A DNA stretch of 5,978 nt. Origin: Candidatus Eiseniibacteriota bacterium (GTDB lineage Bacteria; Eisenbacteria; RBG-16-71-46; CAIMUX01; WJJG01). Shown here in pieces: positions 1-5,978 of the stretch (within the stretch, counting starts at the first letter, position 1; every line of letters starts with the position of its first letter). The stretch lies in the NCBI GenBank assembly GCA_016867695.1, contig VGIY01000169.1:1-5978 (forward strand). Reading direction: 5' to 3'. The notes below the pieces were generated by a model that saw only the letters and a list, made by a program, of their open reading frames with translations, made no database searches and had not been told where the DNA came from. The translations under genes and the position numbers were made by a program.

Positions 1-1032
1 GGAGATCGTGCAGTCGATCACCTCGGGGCCGTGACACCAGGCGATGAAGGAGATGCCGCCGCCTGAGGCGGCCCTGTTGTCGCTCAGGTCGCAGGCCCAC
101 AACCTGACCGTATGGCTGTTCACCAGGTGGACGCCGCCCCCGTACCCGTCGGAACGGTTGTCGCGGATGACGTTGTCGGTCATCGCCGCCAGGGTCCAGT
201 AGAGCATCACGCCCCCGCCGCCAGACTGCGCGACGTTGCCGACGATCCGGTTGCCGCGGATCTCCGGCGCCAGGGCGAAGGGGTTGAAGAGACTGATCGC
301 GCCGCCGCCGCGGGCCGAGTTCTCGAAGAAGTCGTTCCCGGCGATGACGATCCTGCTGCCATGTCCGGCGGCCTCCTCGCAGTGGACGCCGCCGCCGTAG
401 AAGAGATCGGCGCTGTTGCCGCGGAACTCGTTGCCGGTGACGATCGGGAAGGCGCCGAAGTGGGCGCAGACGCCGCCGCCGCTGCCACTCAGCACGGCGT
501 TGTCGATGAAGCGGTTGTCGCGCAGGATCGGCGCGCAGCTCCCTTCGGCGCAGTAGAACCCGCCCCCGTAGCCGATGGCGACGTTGGCGACGAAGTGGTT
601 GCCGACGATCAGCGGCGAGGCGTTCTCGCAGCGGATGCCCCCGCCCAGATCCGCCTGCCCGTTCGTGATCGTGAACCCGCGCACGACGGTCGTGGAGTCG
701 AGGGCAGTCGAGAAGCGGATCACCGGTCCGGCATGCAGGCCGTCGATCGTGGTCGCCTCGGGCCCGGCCTCGCTCAGCAGGCACAGCGAGGGCTTGTCCG
801 GCCAGACGATCGTCTCGTAGCAGGTGTGCGGGGCGACCAGCACCGTGTCCCCGGCGGCGGCAACGATCAGCGCGTACTGGATCGTGGCGTACTCGCCCGG
901 TACGCGCAGCAGGGCCCCGCCCGCCGGCCGGGCGAGCAGCGCCGCCAGGGCCAGCGCCGCGCCCGCCGCCGTCGCCGCGCGGCGGCGCCAGGAGCCGGGA
1001 GAACTCCCCGGCTGAGAGAAGAGCCGGTCCAC
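1..1032 (-). CDS. Secreted right-handed parallel beta-helix repeat protein (C-terminus outside window)
   Basis: The reverse strand reads open from a GTG at 1032 to the window edge, giving 344 residues with no stop. Residues 1-24 are polar and basic (WRRRAATAAG), followed by a hydrophobic core (AALALAALLARPAGGA) and a probable signal-peptidase site near residue 40, so the product is likely exported. The mature start (PGEYATIQYAL) is the usual opening of right-handed beta-helix proteins. From residue 130 a GGG-hydrophobic motif recurs at residues 130, 156, 185, 213, 242, 272, 298 and 324, each followed by an N-x-F/I-x-x-N type strand (RDNRFIDN, AGNDFFEN, RDNRSDGYGG): one helix turn per 26-30 residues. 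Such solenoids act as surface or secreted adhesins, carbohydrate-binding proteins or polysaccharide lyases; no catalytic residues can be assigned, so the role is unknown. In-frame GTGs at 1047 and 1095 are alternative starts; 1032 is preferred because it gives a normal-length signal peptide. No good Shine-Dalgarno sequence precedes any of them. The frame has no stop back to 1306. Confidence 0.85.
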   Translation of the reverse strand, partial: MDRLFSQPGSSPGSWRRRAATAAGAALALAALLARPAGGALLRVPGEYATIQYALIVAAAGDTVLVAPHTCYETIVWPDKPSLCLLSEAGPEATTIDGLHAGPVIRFSTALDSTTVVRGFTITNGQADLGGGIRCENASPLIVGNHFVANVAIGYGGGFYCAEGSCAPILRDNRFIDNAVLSGSGGGVCAHFGAFPIVTGNEFRGNSADLFYGGGVHCEEAAGHGSRIVIAGNDFFENSARGGGAISLFNPFALAPEIRGNRIVGNVAQSGGGGVMLYWTLAAMTDNVIRDNRSDGYGGGVHLVNSHTVRLWACDLSDNRAASGGGISFIAWCHGPEVIDCTIS

Positions 1033-1342
1033 GAGGGGATGATACACCCGTGCGCCCGCCCGCGTCTGCGCCCGATCCCCTTGCTCCGCGAACACTCCGA
1101 ACGTCCACGCAGGACTACGCTTCCCATGGCCACCGTGATCCGTGGGCAACGATAGGTCCCGCGACACGGACCACGACGGGCCGTCGGGTCCGCAGGCCAG
1201 GAGCTGGGGCGAGATCAAGGTGCTGCACAGGTAAGGGGCGACTCGCGCCAGAACGGCAGGGCGCCCCCGGTGGGGCGCCCTGCCACTCCCTCTTGCCGAG
1301 CGAGCTCACGCGTCCGGCCGACGGGGCGCGGGTTTCTCCACC
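1033..1342. other. Intergenic region between protease and beta-helix genes
   Basis: This stretch holds the 3' flank of the protease gene, one strong hairpin (1255-1284) and the leader of the beta-helix gene. Plus- and minus-strand readings here give only arginine/proline/alanine-rich products with no recognisable domain. I looked for a promoter ahead of 1032 on the minus strand and found no convincing -35/-10 pair, and no riboswitch-like or tRNA-like fold was evident. Confidence 0.6.
1255..1284 (-). terminator. Perfect 13-bp hairpin, probable terminator of the S8 protease gene
   Basis: GGCAGGGCGCCCC (1255-1267) is followed by the loop CGGT and by its exact reverse complement (1272-1284). The hairpin lies 58 bases downstream of the protease stop, in the direction of transcription, and more than 200 bases ahead of the beta-helix start. 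A GC-only stem of this strength between two same-strand genes fits transcription termination. There is no U-run after the stem on the minus strand (it continues GTTCTGG), so a non-canonical or Rho-assisted terminator, or an mRNA 3'-end stabiliser, is equally possible. Confidence 0.55.
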
Positions 1343-2926
1343 CTAGCGGCGGGTCCGGAAGTTCCAGGTCGACGACCAAGGGCTCGTGCCGTACGCGTTG
1401 CTGGCACTGACGTGCCAGTAGTACCGCACGCGGCTGCCGAGTTGCGGCAGCGTCACCGAGGTGGAGGTGATGCCCGACTGGTCATACACCGTCGTCGCGA
1501 AGTCCGAACGGGTGGATACCTGGACCCGGTAGGAGGTCGCGCCCGTCGAGGCGTTCCATCTCAGTGTCGGGGTCCGCGAGACGTTGGTCGCGCCGTTGGC
1601 CGGCGAGACCAGCGCCGGCGTGGACGGCGGAGTGCCGGCCGCGGTGGTGAAGCTCCACACCGTCGACCACGGGCTGGTGCCGGCGACATTGGTCGCGTTC
1701 ACGCGCCAGTAGTAGAGCGTGTTCGCTGCAAGGCCGGTCACGGAGGTCGAGGTGGTGGTGACACCCGTGCGATCCAGCACCAGATTCGAGAACCCGGCGT
1801 CGGTCGCAACCTGCACTCCGTAGGTCGATGCGCCTGCCGAGGCGCTCCAGCTCAGCGTCGGGCTGGTCGAGACATCCGTCGCGCCGTTCACCGGTGACAG
1901 AAGCGCGGGCGCCGCGGGGATCTCCGGCGGCGGGGCCGCGCCGATCAGCGAGTAGAGGAGCAGGTTCACCGTCCCGCTCGGGACGCTGCTGATGACGCCC
2001 GCGGTGCCGGTCGCGACCAGCCCGCTGGCCACCTGCGCGGGCGTGGCGGTCGGATTGGCCTCCAGGTAAAGCGCCGCCGCTCCGCACACGTGTGGGGCGG
2101 CCATCGAGGTGCCGGAGATCGTGTTGGTCGCGGTGTCGGACGTTCTCCAGGCCGACGTGATGCTCACGCCCGGAGCGAGGATGTCGAGAACGCTGCCGTA
2201 GTTCGAGAAGCTAGCACAGCGATCGCTGCTGTCCGTGGCGCCCACCGTGATCGCCTCGGCCACTCGGGCCGGCGAGTAGTTCGAGGCGTTCGAGCCGTTG
2301 TTCCCGGCGGCGACGCAGTAGGCGACGCCATCGGCGATGGAATTGCGCACGGCGGTGTCCAGCGAGCTGGAGGCGCCCCCGGTCAGGGACATGTTCGCGA
2401 CGGCGGGAGTGGTGGTGTGGTCGCCCGTCACCCAGTCGATGCCCGCGATGACCTGGCTGTACGAGCCGGAGCCGTTGTTGTCCAGCACGCGGACGGCGAT
2501 CAGGCGCACCGTCTTGGCTATGCCGTACGAGGTGCCGCCGACCGTCGCGGCCACGTGCGTGCCGTGGCCATTGCCGTCGCTGGCGGTGCCGCCCGGCGTG
2601 ATCGCGTCGTACCCGGTGACCGCCCGCCCGCCGAAGTCGACGTGCGTGAAGCGGATGCCCGTGTCGAGAATGTAGGCATCGACCCCGGCGCCCGTCTGGT
2701 TGTAGTTGTAGACCTGGTCGAGCGGGAGATAGTGCTGATCGACTCGGTCCAGCCCCCACGAGGGCGGATTCGTCTGCGAACCCACGGCGTGTGCGATCTG
2801 GTCCGGCTCGATGTAGGCGATGCGCGGGTCGCTCCGCAACGCCTCGACCGCCTGCGAGGACATCGCGGCCGCGAAGCCCCTCAGTGCGTGCCGGTAGCGG
2901 AACGCCGCCGTGATGCCCTGCTCCAC
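1343..2926 (-). CDS. S8 serine protease, aqualysin/proteinase K type, with two Fn3-like domains; 5'-truncated
   Basis: A subtilisin-family endopeptidase of 527 residues from GTG 2926. Residues 8-42 (YRHALRGFAA, RIAYIEPDQ) are the C-terminal half of an I9 propeptide. The mature enzyme probably starts near residue 47, before WGLDRVDQ, a hallmark of the proteinase K/aqualysin subfamily. The catalytic triad is complete: Asp88 (ILDTG), His121 (GNGHGTHV) and Ser274 (GTSMAAPH), with oxyanion Asn209 (AAGNNGS). The catalytic domain ends near residue 328 (NLLLYSLIG). A short Pro/Ala linker leads to two tandem Fn3-like domains (about 337-429 and 432-527), which in this family typically mediate substrate or surface binding. 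No signal peptide and no first half of I9 are encoded: the frame upstream of 2926 meets a TAA at 2978-2980 after 17 codons, and other reverse frames show no missing part. The four cysteines forming aqualysin's two disulfides are all replaced. The catalytic part looks intact, but without export signal and foldase half it is probably non-functional as written, or the upstream sequence is rearranged. Family identity is certain; functionality is doubtful. Confidence 0.9.
   Translation of the reverse strand: MEQGITAAFRYRHALRGFAAAMSSQAVEALRSDPRIAYIEPDQIAHAVGSQTNPPSWGLDRVDQHYLPLDQVYNYNQTGAGVDAYILDTGIRFTHVDFGGRAVTGYDAITPGGTASDGNGHGTHVAATVGGTSYGIAKTVRLIAVRVLDNNGSGSYSQVIAGIDWVTGDHTTTPAVANMSLTGGASSSLDTAVRNSIADGVAYCVAAGNNGSNASNYSPARVAEAITVGATDSSDRCASFSNYGSVLDILAPGVSITSAWRTSDTATNTISGTSMAAPHVCGAAALYLEANPTATPAQVASGLVATGTAGVISSVPSGTVNLLLYSLIGAAPPPEIPAAPALLSPVNGATDVSTSPTLSWSASAGASTYGVQVATDAGFSNLVLDRTGVTTTSTSVTGLAANTLYYWRVNATNVAGTSPWSTVWSFTTAAGTPPSTPALVSPANGATNVSRTPTLRWNASTGATSYRVQVSTRSDFATTVYDQSGITSTSVTLPQLGSRVRYYWHVSASNAYGTSPWSSTWNFRTRR
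1346..1918 (-). repeat. Tandem duplicated Fn3-like domains of the protease
   Basis: Two coding repeats of about 95 residues occupy roughly 1918-1637 and 1633-1346. They align in phase: SPVNGATDVS/SPANGATNVS, SPTLSWSAS/TPTLRWNAS, TYGVQVATDAGFS/SYRVQVSTRSDFA, LYYWRVNATN/RYYWHVSASN, and GTSPWSTVWSFTT/GTSPWSSTWNFRT. This indicates internal duplication of a beta-sandwich module that has since diverged at DNA level. The second copy runs straight into the stop codon, with no C-terminal sorting domain after it. Confidence 0.75.
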
Positions 2927-2991
2927 CTGTGGAGTCAGCCGCCTGCGTACCCCCCGCGGGGCGAAGCCCCTACTCCATTATGATGGTAGGA
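2921..2991. other. Hairpin-rich junction between protease and FlgD-like fragment
   Basis: The stretch packs several small inverted repeats: CTCCAC-CT-GTGGAG (2921-2934, containing the protease GTG), the palindrome CCCCGCGGGG (2952-2961), GGGGC-GAA-GCCCC (2958-2970), and ACTCC/GGAGT flanking an AT-rich dozen bases (2972-2991). GCGAAGCCCCT occurs at both 2871-2881 and 2961-2971. Protease homology on the minus strand and FlgD-domain homology on the plus strand both stop on either side of it. It resembles a recombination or deletion scar, but no transposase or target-site duplication is recognisable. Confidence 0.4.
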
Positions 2992-3011
2992 GTTAGTTGC
3001 ACCCAAGTCAA
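2983..3011 (-). promoter_or_regulatory. Possible sigma70-like promoter facing the truncated protease
   Basis: On the minus strand TTGACT (3011-3006) is followed after 17 bases by TACCAT (2988-2983), with an overlapping better -10 match, CATAAT, at 2982-2977 but at 23 bases spacing. This is one of the few AT-rich patches in the window and lies about 55 bases ahead of GTG 2926. The -10 match is mediocre and the host's promoter consensus is unknown, so it may be fortuitous. Confidence 0.22.
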
Positions 3012-3361
3012 CGAGATCGTGCTCGGCGACCGCTCGATCGTCAGCAGGGCATCGTCTGACCGACCGGGCGCCGTTCGCCTCACACGGACCGGGCCGAATC
3101 CGACCCTTCGTTCCGCCAGCTTCGAGCTGGCGCTGCCGCTCGGTCGCGAGGTCTCAATCACAGTGCACGATCCCTACGGCAGACTCGTGCGCACGCTGGA
3201 GCCGCGGCGGTTCGGCCCGGGCGTGCACGCCCTGCGGTGGGACCTGCGCGATGAGGTGGGGGCGCGGGCGCGAGACGGGCTCTTCTTCATACGCCTGGAT
3301 GCGGGGGGCGCTGAGCGCACCGAGAGGCTGGTCGTCGTGCACTTGGAGTCTGTTGGACATG

Positions 3362-3387
3362 GATCACCGGTCTTCGGCGAGGTGATC
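3362..3387 (+). terminator. Weak hairpin after the FlgD-like domain
   Basis: GATCACC (3362-3368) pairs with GGTGATC (3381-3387); the 12-base loop contains C-TTCG-G, a stable tetraloop motif. It begins 20 bases after the domain's last strand, where a terminator of the original gene would be expected. No T-run follows, and the present frame reads through it, so this may be a relic or chance. Confidence 0.25.
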
Positions 3388-3477
3388 GCTGACCGGTCTC
3401 AGCAGGTCGGTACTGGCAGAGACGTCGGCGACAAGGTGCGGAATGCAGGGCCCAACTTCCAACTAGGAACAGCCCCC

Positions 3478-3495
3478 CCGACAGCGCCGTGTCGG
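3478..3495 (-). terminator. Weak hairpin downstream of the BTAD regulator
   Basis: CCGACA (3478-3483) and TGTCGG (3490-3495) form a 6-bp stem with a six-base GC loop, 76 bases past the regulator's stop codon. On the minus strand the stem is followed by a run of G rather than U. It is the best terminator candidate in the convergent spacer, but it is weak. Confidence 0.2.
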
Positions 3496-3570
3496 ACATG
3501 GGGCCTGCTACCACCACGAGACCTCGGCGGCGGCGCGACGACGCGGCGCTGATCGGCCCGCCCCAGAGAC

Positions 3571-5978
3571 TCAGCGAGCGCGCCCGGCGAGGCTCGTGAT
3601 CTGCTCGGCGAGCGCCTTCATCCGCGCCGAGGGCAGCAGGCCCAGCTCGCGCAGCATCGTCTCCTCGTAGGCGTGGTAGTGCGCGAGCGCCTCGCGACGA
3701 TGGCCCAGCATGAGGTGAGCGCGGACGAGCGCCTGATGGCAGGCCTCGTTGAGGGAGTCCTCGGCCAGCCCCCGCCGTGCGAGCGGCAGGCAGTCGGCCC
3801 AGCGTGCCGCCCGCGCGTGGAGATCGAGCAGGAGCACTGTTCCGCGCAGGTACTGCTCGCGCAGCGCCTCTCGCTCCGTCGCCAGGAACTCCTCGTAGGG
3901 GCTCTCGGCCAGGAAGTCCCCCCGGTAGAGATCGAGAGCGTGCCGCAGCCCGGCCGCGGCTGCCCGGAGCCTCCCGGCGGTGACGGACGCCCGCGCCTCA
4001 CGCAGGCCCTTCTCGAAGTCGAGAACGTCGTAGAAGTGCCCGTCGCCCGGATCGAGCCGGTAGGCGTCGTTCTGGAAGCGCACATAACGCGAGTCGCGCA
4101 GCTCCGCGAGATCGGGCTCGAGCGCGCGGCGCAGGCGATGCACCGCCTGCCACAGGCTGCCGGCCGCCTTCTCGGGATCGGCCTCTGGCCAGAGCGCCTC
4201 GATCACCTCCTCCTTGGCGACCCAGCGGAAGCGATGCACGAGGAGGATCTGGAAGAGACGCAGCGCGCGGGCGGAACGCCACGCGTGGGGCGAGCAGGAC
4301 TCGCGCCCCAGGCAGAGACTCAGGGCCCCGAGCGCCTCGATCCGCATCGGTCGCTCCGGCGCCCGGGCGATCTCCTCGGCGGCGCGCGCCGCCGAGGCGG
4401 TTGGCTTCGCGTCGCGGGCCGCCCGCTGGGCCACGCGCGACAGGGCCGCGCGCGCGCGGGCGCCGCCGATGCGGGCGAGCGCCTCCACCGCCCGCAGTCG
4501 CACTTCCTCGCCCGGATCGCGCGTCAGCGGCTCGAGCTGCTCGACGGCGGCGTCGCCCAGATCCGCCAGCAGCCGGGTCGCGCGCTCGACGCGCACTTCG
4601 CGGTGGATCGCCGCGGCCAGCACGCACGCCGCCTGGGCCGGATCCACGACCCGGAAGAGCGCTTCCAGGTCGGGCTGCCGCTCCGGGTCGAGGATCTCCT
4701 CCAGGGCCTCCGGCAGCCGCCGCGGGGAGAGGTCTCCGGCGGCGATCCGCAGCAGGATCAGACGTCCCAGGTCGAAGCGCGCTCCGCAGCCGCTCAGCAA
4801 TCGCTCGGCCCGGCGCCACCAGCGCCGCCCCGTGGCGCGATCCTCAGCGATGTGCAGCGCTCCGAGGAGCAGGGCGCAGCGCCCCTCCTGCATCGGATCG
4901 TGGGTCGCCCGCACGATCTCGAGGGCAGTACGGGCGACGGCGCGCGCGGCCTGCGGGTTCCCCCGAGCGGCATGCAGACTCGCCAGATCCAGCCGCGGAG
5001 AGGCGCGCAGGTCGCGTTCCTCGAGCCGCTCTCCCAGATCGATCGCCGCCTCGAAGTGGCGAGCTGCCGCATCAAAGTCGCCCGCGGCCCGGGCGCATCG
5101 TCCGAGAACGAGGTGGGCGAACCCCTCCTGCTGCGTCAGGCCGAGCGACTCGGCCAGTCGCAGCGTCTCCTCGGCCAACTCGCGGGCCTCCCGCAGGTCG
5201 CCCCGCTCGCTGCCGATGTAGGCGAGCACGCCCAGGCTGTAGCAGATCCGCCTGGGGTTGCTCAGGCGCCGGAAGCGAAGCAGCGCCCCGCGGGCCACGT
5301 CGCGGGCGCGGGTGAGCTCGCCGCGGCGCAGGTAGACGTTGACCGCCAGCAGGTAGTCGATCCGCGCCTCCCCGGCCAGATCCCGGTCGCGCTGGTGGAG
5401 ACGCCTAGCGCGCAGCAGGTCGCGCTCGCCCTCGTCGAGATGCCCTAGCTCGGCTGCGCAGACGCCGAGCGTCGCCCGAATCCGCCCGCGCACCTGCGCG
5501 CCGGCGCTCCGGCTCTGGGCCTCCGCCCGCCGGCACCAGTCGATCGCCCCCCGGTAGTCCCCCCGCCGCGACAGGATCTGGGCGATGAGACTCATCGACT
5601 CGACCCTGCGACCCGGATGGGGATCGGAGCGCAGCAGCCGGCGGTAGTGAAGCTCGGCGTCCTCCCAGCGGTGCTGGTAGTCGCAGAGGCGCGCGCGCAG
5701 GAATGCGGCCGCCGGCCGGTCGCGGAGACCCTGCTCGGGCAGGCAGGCGAATGCGCGCTGCACGGCGTCGTAGCGCCCGGCCGCCAGCAGCCCCTCGCCC
5801 GCCTTCTCGATCAGCCGCACCGCCGTCCCGACATAGCCCGCTTCGGCGTAGGCCTCCGCCGCCTCCGCCCAGGCGCCCTGGCGCGCGAAAAGCCGCGCCG
5901 CGCGCCTCAGGAGGGATCGGCGGGCCTTCTCGTCGAGCACCCGCGGCAGGCGATCCCTCAGAAACGAGCGGAAGAGGT
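3571..5978 (-). CDS. MalT-like TPR regulator with C-terminal winged helix and BTAD (SARP-type) domain; N-terminus outside window
   Basis: The frame is open from the right edge to the TGA at 3571-3573. GTG 5940 is probably internal, because the 12 codons before it (LFRSFLRDRLPR) continue smoothly into LDEKARRSLLRRAARLFARQGAWAEAA, the pattern found after the NTPase/winged-helix part of STAND regulators such as MalT. Numbering from 5940: residues 1-400 are a TPR superhelix (RYDAVQRAF, HRWEDAELHYRRLL, RGDYRGAIDWCRRAE, AGDFDAAARHFEAAI); about 450-515 resemble HEAT repeats (DPGEEVRLRAVEALARIGG). Residues 532-631 (4347-4048) are an OmpR/SARP winged helix (RIEALGALSL, RALRLFQILLVH, EEVIEALWPEADPEKA, LWQAVHRLRRALEP). 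Residues 632-781 (4047-3598) are a BTAD domain (YRGDFLAESPYEEFLATERE, HQALVRAHLMLGHRREALAHYHAYEETMLRELGLLPS). It is likely a cytoplasmic DNA-binding transcriptional activator gated by ligand or partner binding to the TPRs and, if present, ATP. Targets are not evident: the adjacent remnant is convergent. AfsR-type SARPs usually carry the DNA-binding part N-terminally; here it is C-terminal. Confidence 0.88.
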   Translation of the reverse strand, partial: LFRSFLRDRLPRVLDEKARRSLLRRAARLFARQGAWAEAAEAYAEAGYVGTAVRLIEKAGEGLLAAGRYDAVQRAFACLPEQGLRDRPAAAFLRARLCDYQHRWEDAELHYRRLLRSDPHPGRRVESMSLIAQILSRRGDYRGAIDWCRRAEAQSRSAGAQVRGRIRATLGVCAAELGHLDEGERDLLRARRLHQRDRDLAGEARIDYLLAVNVYLRRGELTRARDVARGALLRFRRLSNPRRICYSLGVLAYIGSERGDLREARELAEETLRLAESLGLTQQEGFAHLVLGRCARAAGDFDAAARHFEAAIDLGERLEERDLRASPRLDLASLHAARGNPQAARAVARTALEIVRATHDPMQEGRCALLLGALHIAEDRATGRRWWRRAERLLSGCGARFDLGRLILLRIAAGDLSPRRLPEALEEILDPERQPDLEALFRVVDPAQAACVLAAAIHREVRVERATRLLADLGDAAVEQLEPLTRDPGEEVRLRAVEALARIGGARARAALSRVAQRAARDAKPTASAARAAEEIARAPERPMRIEALGALSLCLGRESCSPHAWRSARALRLFQILLVHRFRWVAKEEVIEALWPEADPEKAAGSLWQAVHRLRRALEPDLAELRDSRYVRFQNDAYRLDPGDGHFYDVLDFEKGLREARASVTAGRLRAAAAGLRHALDLYRGDFLAESPYEEFLATEREALREQYLRGTVLLLDLHARAARWADCLPLARRGLAEDSLNEACHQALVRAHLMLGHRREALAHYHAYEETMLRELGLLPSARMKALAEQITSLAGRAR

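Larger units (their letters stand above)
2980..3552 (+). pseudogene. Orphan FlgD Ig-like C-terminal domain, remnant of a secreted protein
   Basis: The plus-strand frame (open from GTG 2929, first ATG 2980, stop TGA 3550-3552) encodes an FlgD-type Ig-like domain at 3079-3342. Visible hallmarks in order are GPNP, FELALPLGREVSITVHDPYG, RLVRTLE, GVHALRWDLRDE, ARDGLFFIRLDA and RLVVVH. In FCB-type and Eisenbacteria-like genomes this beta-sandwich closes large secreted proteins, comparable to type IX sorting domains, and follows an export signal plus a functional domain. Here nothing precedes it except about 30 unrecognised residues. There is no signal peptide and no Shine-Dalgarno sequence before ATG 2980. 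Proteins of this kind normally stop within a few residues of the VVVH strand, whereas this frame runs about 70 more residues of irregular, Pro/Gly/Arg-rich sequence. I infer a 5'-deleted gene whose native stop has been lost. Domain identity is fairly secure; whether anything is expressed is unknown. Confidence 0.6.

Noticed and set aside
993..1013. Inverted repeat AGCCGGG/CCCGGCT resembling a terminator
   Set aside because: It lies inside the signal-peptide codons of the beta-helix gene (residues 7-14). It could form an mRNA hairpin near the start, but it is not placed to terminate anything.
112..1155. A 347-codon plus-strand open frame over the beta-helix gene
   Set aside because: The minus strand reads a clean beta-helix repeat protein with signal peptide; the plus frame has no recognisable motifs and is a compositional shadow.
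2090..2983. A 297-codon plus-strand frame opposite the protease catalytic domain
   Set aside because: The opposite strand carries the complete S8 catalytic motifs; the plus translation is rich in Arg/Gly/Val/Ala with no domain.
2970..3161. A 63-codon minus-strand frame upstream of the protease as its missing signal peptide/propeptide
   Set aside because: The translation has no hydrophobic signal core and no I9 similarity, ends before the protease, and is antisense to the FlgD-like domain.
3673..5448. A 591-codon open frame on the plus strand opposite the regulator
   Set aside because: It is antisense to a well-supported TPR/BTAD gene, its product is a low-complexity Arg/Gly/Pro/Ala-rich sequence with no domain, and long antisense frames are expected at this GC content.
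5940..5978. GTG at 5940 as the true start of the regulator
   Set aside because: The frame is open to the window edge and the upstream codons continue the expected STAND-regulator pattern, so the start most likely lies outside.
1..5978. CRISPR arrays, tRNA/rRNA genes, insertion sequences, restriction or anti-phage genes
   Set aside because: No regularly spaced direct repeats, cloverleaf-like segments, transposase or nuclease motifs were found on either strand.

Overview
The window is very GC-rich (about 70% by eye) and looks like chromosomal DNA from an uncultured, environmental Gram-negative-type bacterium. An FlgD-type Ig-like C-terminal domain, a secreted parallel beta-helix protein, an aqualysin-type protease with Fn3-like tails and a STAND/TPR/BTAD regulator are a combination common in FCB-affiliated and 'Candidatus Eisenbacteria'-like metagenome genomes. 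That assignment is an inference from gene content; no rRNA or marker gene is present.

Layout, left to right. (1) 1-1032, minus strand: the N-terminal 344 residues of a secreted right-handed beta-helix protein that runs off the left edge. It has a signal peptide and eight visible GGG-containing turns of 26-30 residues. (2) 1033-1342: a gap of about 310 bases holding a perfect 13-bp hairpin, the likely terminator of the next gene. (3) 1343-2926, minus strand: an S8 serine protease of the aqualysin/proteinase K type with an intact catalytic triad and two tandem Fn3-like domains. It lacks a signal peptide and the first half of its I9 propeptide. (4) 2921-2991: a short hairpin-rich, partly AT-rich junction. 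(5) 2980-3552, plus strand: an orphan FlgD Ig-like domain (3079-3342), apparently the tail of a lost secreted protein, read on into non-homologous sequence. (6) 3349-3570: a convergent spacer with two weak hairpins. (7) 3571-5978, minus strand: a large regulator without its N-terminus, which lies past the right edge. It has a MalT-like TPR array, a HEAT-like stretch, then a C-terminal OmpR-type winged helix and BTAD domain.

No operon is evident. The protease and beta-helix genes point the same way but are separated by the hairpin. The secreted proteins share an extracellular theme; nothing in the sequence ties the regulator to them. I see no tRNA, rRNA, CRISPR array, insertion sequence or integrase. 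The most informative region is 2920-3350, where a 5'-truncated protease abuts an oppositely oriented C-terminal fragment, pointing to rearrangement or misassembly. I do not see evidence of a wholly new biological system.
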